A stretch of DNA of 9,000 nt from NCBI GenBank assembly GCA_017998195.1, contig JAGODN010000079.1, forward strand, positions 1 through 9,000, read 5' to 3'. Positions 6,149-9,000 of this stretch are shown piece by piece; position 1 is the first letter of the stretch; each line of letters starts with the position of its first letter. Source of the stretch: Desulfobulbus sp. (GTDB taxonomy: Bacteria > Desulfobacterota > Desulfobulbia > Desulfobulbales > Desulfobulbaceae). A program made the position numbers and the translations under genes. Below the pieces are notes generated by a model that had not been told where the DNA came from, made no database searches, and was given only the letters and a program-made list of their open reading frames with translations.

Positions 6149-7584
6149 TGCGGTTCCTTTGCGGGCAGGGGCTCGGTCGACCAGCCGCCGCCCAGGGCCT
6201 TGTAGAGACGGACCTGGGCGCGGGCCAGCTCGCCGGTACTGCCGGCCAGCTGTTCGTCCAGGCTGAGTTGGGTGCGCTGCGCGTCGAGCACGCTGAGGAA
6301 GTCGGCCAGGCCGCTGGCGTAGCGGTACTCGGCGATGGCCAGGGTGGTGCGGGCGGCGGCCGCGGCCTCGGCCAGCTTGGCCCGCCGGGCGTCGGTGTTG
6401 GCCACCGCGGTGAGCGCGTTCTCGACCTCCTCGAGGGCGGCGAGCACGGCCGCGCGGTAGGCGAGGCGCGCCTGTTCGACCAGGGCGTCCTGGATCTCGA
6501 TGTTGGCGGCGATCCGGCCGGCGTTGAACACCGGCGCGGTGATGCCGCCGAACAGGGAGTGGGTGTTGGCGCCGCGGTCGGCGAGTGCGTCCAGTTCGAG
6601 CGCCTCCAGGCCGAGCGACCCGGACAGTCGGAAGCTCGGGTAGCGGGCGGCCTCGGCCTCGCCAAGCCGCGCGGTCTGGGCGGCCAGGCGCCGTTCGGCC
6701 GCGCGCACGTCCGGCCGCTGGCGCAGGGTGTCGGCCGGGATGGCGGCGACGATCTCCGCGGCGGCCAGCGGGATGGGCCGGTCCGCGTGCACCAGGCTCT
6801 CGAGTTCGCCCGGGTTGCGGCCGAGCAGCACGGCCAGCCGGTTTTTCGCCTCGATCACGGCGGTGCGCAGGGGCGGCAGCACGGCGCGGGTGCTTTCCAG
6901 GTCGGTGGTGGCCTGGGCCAGGTCGAGTTCCGACACCAGCCCGGCCTGCTGCCGCCAGCGGATGATCTGGTGGTTCTCGCCGCGGTAGGCGATGCTCTCT
7001 TCGGCGATGGCCAGCCGCTGTTCGGCGGTGCGCAGGTCGATGTAGTTGAGCGCCACCTCGGCGGCGAGCGATACGCGCGTGTCAGAGAGCGACTCGACGC
7101 TCGCCTCCAGGTCGGCCTGGGCCGCCTCGACCGAGCGGCGCAACCCGCCGAACACGTCCAGCTCCCAGCTGGCGTCGAAGCCGGCGCTGTACAGCTCGCG
7201 CGTGCTGCCCGAGCCGCTCTGGCCGCTCGAGCGGCTGCGGGAACCGGACAGCGACGCGTCCACCGACGGCGCCAGCGCCGCCCCGGCCACCCCGCGCCGG
7301 GCCCGGGCCTCGCGCAGCCGCGCGCGCGCCTGGGCCAGGTCGAGGTTGGCGGCCAGCGCGTCCGCCACCAGCCGGTCGAGCACCGGGTCGCCAAACCCGT
7401 GCCACCAGCGGGCGAGCAGGACCGCGTCCATGGCGTCCGTCCCGGTCCCGGCGGACCACCCGGCCGGCACGGCCAGCTGCGGCTCGCTGTAGTCCGGGCC
7501 GACGGCGGCACAGCCGCCCAGGGCGACGGCGAGCAGGGCGGCGACGCAGGCTCCGCGCCGGCAACGGTCGAGCAGGGCGGGCAT
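6145..7584 (-). CDS. Outer-membrane factor lipoprotein, OprM/NodT type
   Basis: 479 residues, the usual length of TolC-like channels of the NodT/OprM family. The N-terminus is a lipoprotein signal: basic DRCRRG, a hydrophobic core, then lipobox LGGC with Cys25 as the acylation site, followed by AVGPDYSEP, the classic start of these proteins. Two repeats of the OEP domain follow. Family marks are WWHGFGDPVLDRLV (60-73), SWELDVFGGLRR (139-150), LRQRPDVRAAERRLAA (287-302), RYPSFRLSGSLG (314-325), APVFNAGRI (350-358) and YRYASGLADFLSVLDAQR (420-437). It trimerises into the outer-membrane pore and periplasmic tunnel for the MacAB-type pump. Start choice: the frame also has GTG at 7587, directly after the upstream stop TAA; the ATG at 7584 is preferred, leaving a 3-base gap. 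The Shine-Dalgarno sequence is weak, so translation is probably coupled to the E1 beta gene. Confidence 0.94.
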   Translation of the reverse strand: MPALLDRCRRGACVAALLAVALGGCAAVGPDYSEPQLAVPAGWSAGTGTDAMDAVLLARWWHGFGDPVLDRLVADALAANLDLAQARARLREARARRGVAGAALAPSVDASLSGSRSRSSGQSGSGSTRELYSAGFDASWELDVFGGLRRSVEAAQADLEASVESLSDTRVSLAAEVALNYIDLRTAEQRLAIAEESIAYRGENHQIIRWRQQAGLVSELDLAQATTDLESTRAVLPPLRTAVIEAKNRLAVLLGRNPGELESLVHADRPIPLAAAEIVAAIPADTLRQRPDVRAAERRLAAQTARLGEAEAARYPSFRLSGSLGLEALELDALADRGANTHSLFGGITAPVFNAGRIAANIEIQDALVEQARLAYRAAVLAALEEVENALTAVANTDARRAKLAEAAAAARTTLAIAEYRYASGLADFLSVLDAQRTQLSLDEQLAGSTGELARAQVRLYKALGGGWSTEPLPAKEPQ

Positions 7585-7587
7585 CAC

Positions 7588-8565
7588 TTACAAGAGCTCG
7601 CGGACCGCGGCGATGACCCGGTCCTCGTTGGGGATGTACCACTGCTCCAGGGGCGGGCTGGCCGGCACCGGGATGTCCGGGCCGCACACCCGCCGCAGCG
7701 GCGCCTTGAGGCTGTCCAGGGCCTCTTCCATGACCACGGCGGCGATCTCGCCTCCAAAGCCGCCGGTGCGGTTGGCCTCGTGCACCACCACCAGCCGGCC
7801 GGTGCGACGCACCGAGGCGAGGATGGTGGCGGTGTCGAGCGGCGCCAGGGTGCGCAGGTCGACCACCTCCGCCTCGATGCCGTCCGCGGCCAGCCGGTCG
7901 GCCGCGCGCAGGGCCACGCCCACCATCTTCGACCAGGCGACCACGGTCACGTCGCGGCCGGGCCGCTTGATCTCGGCCGGGCCGATGGGGACCAGGTGCT
8001 CGCCCTCGGGCACCGGGCCGAACTGGAAGTAGAGGAGCATGTCCTCGAGGATCACCACCGGGTTGGGGTCGCGGATGGCGCTTTTGAGGAGCCCCTTGGC
8101 GTCGGCCGGGGTGGACGGCATGACCACCTTGAGCCCGGGGCAGTGGGCCAGCCAGGCCTCCAGGTTGTGCGAGTGCTGGCAGCCGGCGCCGAAGCCCGCG
8201 CCCGCCTTCACGCGCACCACCAGCGGGAAGCTCGACTTGCCGCCGGAGAGGTAGCGCAGCTTGGCCGCGTGGTTGACGATCATGTCCGAGGCCAGGGTGA
8301 GGAAGGGCGCGAACATGATCTCCACCACCGGCCGGAGGCCCGCCTCGGCCGCACCCACCGCCAGGCCGGCGATGGCCGCCTCGGACACCGGCGTGTCGCG
8401 CACCCGTTTCGGGCCGAAGGTGTCGAGCAGCCCGGCCGTGGGCAGCAGGGGGCTCGCGTGGATGCCCACGCCCACCCCCTCGCCGGCGAGAAACACCGCC
8501 GCATCCCGTTCCATCTCCTCGCGCAGACCCTGATTGATGGCCTGGCCCATTCCCAGCTGCTGCAT
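7588..8565 (-). CDS. Thiamine-diphosphate 2-oxoacid/acetoin dehydrogenase-like E1 component, beta subunit
   Basis: 325 residues, the standard length for E1 beta (PdhB/AcoB/BkdA2 type). It pairs with E1 alpha to make an alpha2beta2 enzyme that decarboxylates a 2-oxoacid, or cleaves acetoin, on thiamine diphosphate. The pyrimidine domain is about 4-180 and the transketolase C-terminal domain about 200-320. DTPVSE (57-62) carries Glu62, which in this family contacts the cofactor aminopyrimidine. CQHSHN (129-134) carries the active-site His131. Other marks are LRYLSGG (103-109), HCPGLKVVMPSTPADAKGLL (141-160), EVVDLRTLAPLD (233-244) and GRLVVVHEANRTGGFGGEIA (256-275). The segment GEGVGVGIHASPLLPTAG (28-45) departs from the common GEDVG...GGxF pattern. 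The ATG at 8565 has a strong Shine-Dalgarno site 7 bases upstream. Substrate (pyruvate, branched-chain oxoacid, acetoin or another) cannot be decided here. Confidence 0.93.
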   Translation of the reverse strand: MQQLGMGQAINQGLREEMERDAAVFLAGEGVGVGIHASPLLPTAGLLDTFGPKRVRDTPVSEAAIAGLAVGAAEAGLRPVVEIMFAPFLTLASDMIVNHAAKLRYLSGGKSSFPLVVRVKAGAGFGAGCQHSHNLEAWLAHCPGLKVVMPSTPADAKGLLKSAIRDPNPVVILEDMLLYFQFGPVPEGEHLVPIGPAEIKRPGRDVTVVAWSKMVGVALRAADRLAADGIEAEVVDLRTLAPLDTATILASVRRTGRLVVVHEANRTGGFGGEIAAVVMEEALDSLKAPLRRVCGPDIPVPASPPLEQWYIPNEDRVIAAVRELL

Positions 8566-8572
8566 GGCGTCG

Positions 8573-8577
8573 CTCCT
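8573..8577 (-). promoter_or_regulatory. Ribosome binding site that fixes the E1 beta start
   Basis: On the minus strand AGGAG (8577-8573) stands 7 bases before the ATG at 8565. The two earlier in-frame ATGs, at 8610 and 8589, have no such site, and the one at 8610 would overlap the E1 alpha gene by 14 bases. E1 beta proteins typically begin only a few residues before the helix seen here as MGQAINQGLREEM, which also favours 8565. Confidence 0.7.
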
Positions 8578-8596
8578 TGTGGTGGTCATTGGCTGT

Positions 8597-9000
8597 TCAC
8601 GCGAACACATCTTCGAGCGCCTCGGGCGGTTCGGGGTAGGGGCTGTCCTCGGCGAAGCGGACGGCCGCCTGCACGGTGGCCGCCACCTCGGCCTCCAGGG
8701 CCGCGACCCGCGCCTGGTCGAGCAGGCCGGCGGCCAGGAGCCGCTCCCGGGCGAGGGCGAGCGGACAGCGGCGCTGCCAGGCTTCGATTTCCTCGCGCGG
8801 CTGGTAGAGCTGGTGGTCGGCCTCGCCGTGACCGCGCCAGCGGTAGGTCTTGCATTCGATCAGGGTCGGTCCGCTGCCGGCCAGGGCGCGCGCCCGTGCC
8901 TCGACCGTGACCGCGTACACCGCCTCGGCGTCGTTGCCGTCCACCACCACCCCGGCCATGCCGTAGCCCGCGGCCCGGTCGGCGATGTGCACGGCCCGGG
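8597..9000 (-). CDS. Thiamine-diphosphate dehydrogenase-like E1 component, alpha subunit (C-terminal part)
   Basis: The frame is open from the right edge of the window to a TGA at 8599-8597, giving 134 complete codons of the C-terminal third of an E1 alpha subunit (full length usually 320-360). Visible family marks: IADRAAGYGMAGVVVDGND near the edge (the GYGMxGxxVDGND motif), GPTLIECKTYRWRGHGEADH, then EEIEAWQRRCPLALARERLL, and the characteristic tail SPYPEPPEALEDVFA. The GDG...N thiamine-diphosphate Mg-binding motif must lie beyond 9000. In the loop after RWRGH (about 8842-8828) the sequence is GEADHQ. The Ser of the GHSxSDP loop of typical pyruvate dehydrogenases is absent, which is closer to AcoA-like proteins with RWRGHxEGD. 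The stop is 31 bases before the E1 beta ATG. Together they form one enzyme. Confidence 0.92.
   Translation of the reverse strand, partial: RAVHIADRAAGYGMAGVVVDGNDAEAVYAVTVEARARALAGSGPTLIECKTYRWRGHGEADHQLYQPREEIEAWQRRCPLALARERLLAAGLLDQARVAALEAEVAATVQAAVRFAEDSPYPEPPEALEDVFA

Larger units (their letters stand above)
2935..9000 (-). other. Six-gene operon: E1 alpha, E1 beta, channel, adaptor, ATPase, permease
   Basis: All six minus-strand genes are packed without room for internal promoters or terminators. The gaps are 31 bases (E1 alpha to E1 beta) and 3 bases (E1 beta to channel). After that come a 4-base ATGA overlap (channel to adaptor), a 4-base ATGA overlap (adaptor to ATPase) and a 1-base TGATG overlap (ATPase to permease). 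Such spacing strongly predicts one mRNA and coupled translation. The promoter is beyond position 9000. The hairpin at 2866-2895 may end the transcript. Confidence 0.85.

Noticed and set aside
8566..8610. Longer E1 beta starting at 8610 or 8589
   Set aside because: There is no ribosome binding site at either, the first overlaps E1 alpha, and the ATG at 8565 has AGGAG at the ideal distance.
6130..8910. 926-codon open frame on the plus strand
   Set aside because: It is antisense to the adaptor, channel, E1 beta and E1 alpha genes, all of which have clear family motifs. The translation is Gly/Ala/Arg/His-rich with no motif, the usual result of strong third-position GC bias.
1..9000. CRISPR array, transposon, tRNA or rRNA
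   Set aside because: I saw no regularly spaced repeats, no transposase-like product, no paired terminal repeats and no tRNA-like cloverleaf with a T-loop sequence.

Overview
The window is high-GC bacterial DNA with strong G/C bias at third codon positions. It looks like a Gram-negative proteobacterium: there is an outer-membrane factor lipoprotein, a small outer-membrane barrel protein and a MacAB-type pump. The style (class II PPK2, GC-rich short operons, consensus sigma70 promoter) would fit a gammaproteobacterium, but the taxonomic call is inference only. No CRISPR array, insertion sequence, rRNA or tRNA is visible.

Layout, left to right. (1) Positions 1-50 may hold the first codons of a gene running leftwards out of the window. 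(2) Positions 51-440 hold a perfect 8-bp inverted repeat (115-136) made of two opposed TAGAAT-like boxes, an unrecognised small ORF (162-347, +) and a strong rho-independent terminator (383-435, +). Together these could be a small stand-alone transcription unit. (3) Positions 656-2188 (+) encode a double-domain class II PPK2, polyphosphate:AMP phosphotransferase, with a degenerate N-terminal and an intact C-terminal kinase domain. (4) A consensus promoter (TTGACA, 17 bp, TACGAT at 2213-2241) drives a 167-residue exported, very acidic, probable outer-membrane beta-barrel protein (2339-2842, +). It is followed by a strong terminator (2866-2900) at the junction of two converging transcription units.

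(5) From 9000 down to 2935 everything is on the minus strand in one extremely tight block of six genes: E1 alpha (partial, entering from the right edge), E1 beta, an OprM/NodT-type outer-membrane factor lipoprotein, a MacA-type periplasmic adaptor, a MacB-type ATPase and a MacB-type FtsX permease. Most junctions overlap by 1-4 bases (ATGA or TGATG) or have gaps of only a few bases, so the genes are almost certainly co-transcribed and translationally coupled. The last four genes make a complete tripartite efflux pump: inner-membrane ABC transporter, periplasmic adaptor and outer-membrane channel. The first two make the heterotetrameric thiamine-diphosphate E1 component of a 2-oxoacid (or acetoin) dehydrogenase-like enzyme. 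No E2 or E3 gene is seen between them and the pump.

The most interesting point is this union of a thiamine-dependent E1 pair with a dedicated exporter. It may mean that the E1 enzyme belongs to a biosynthetic pathway whose product is exported, rather than to central metabolism. Testing that needs the sequence to the right of position 9000.
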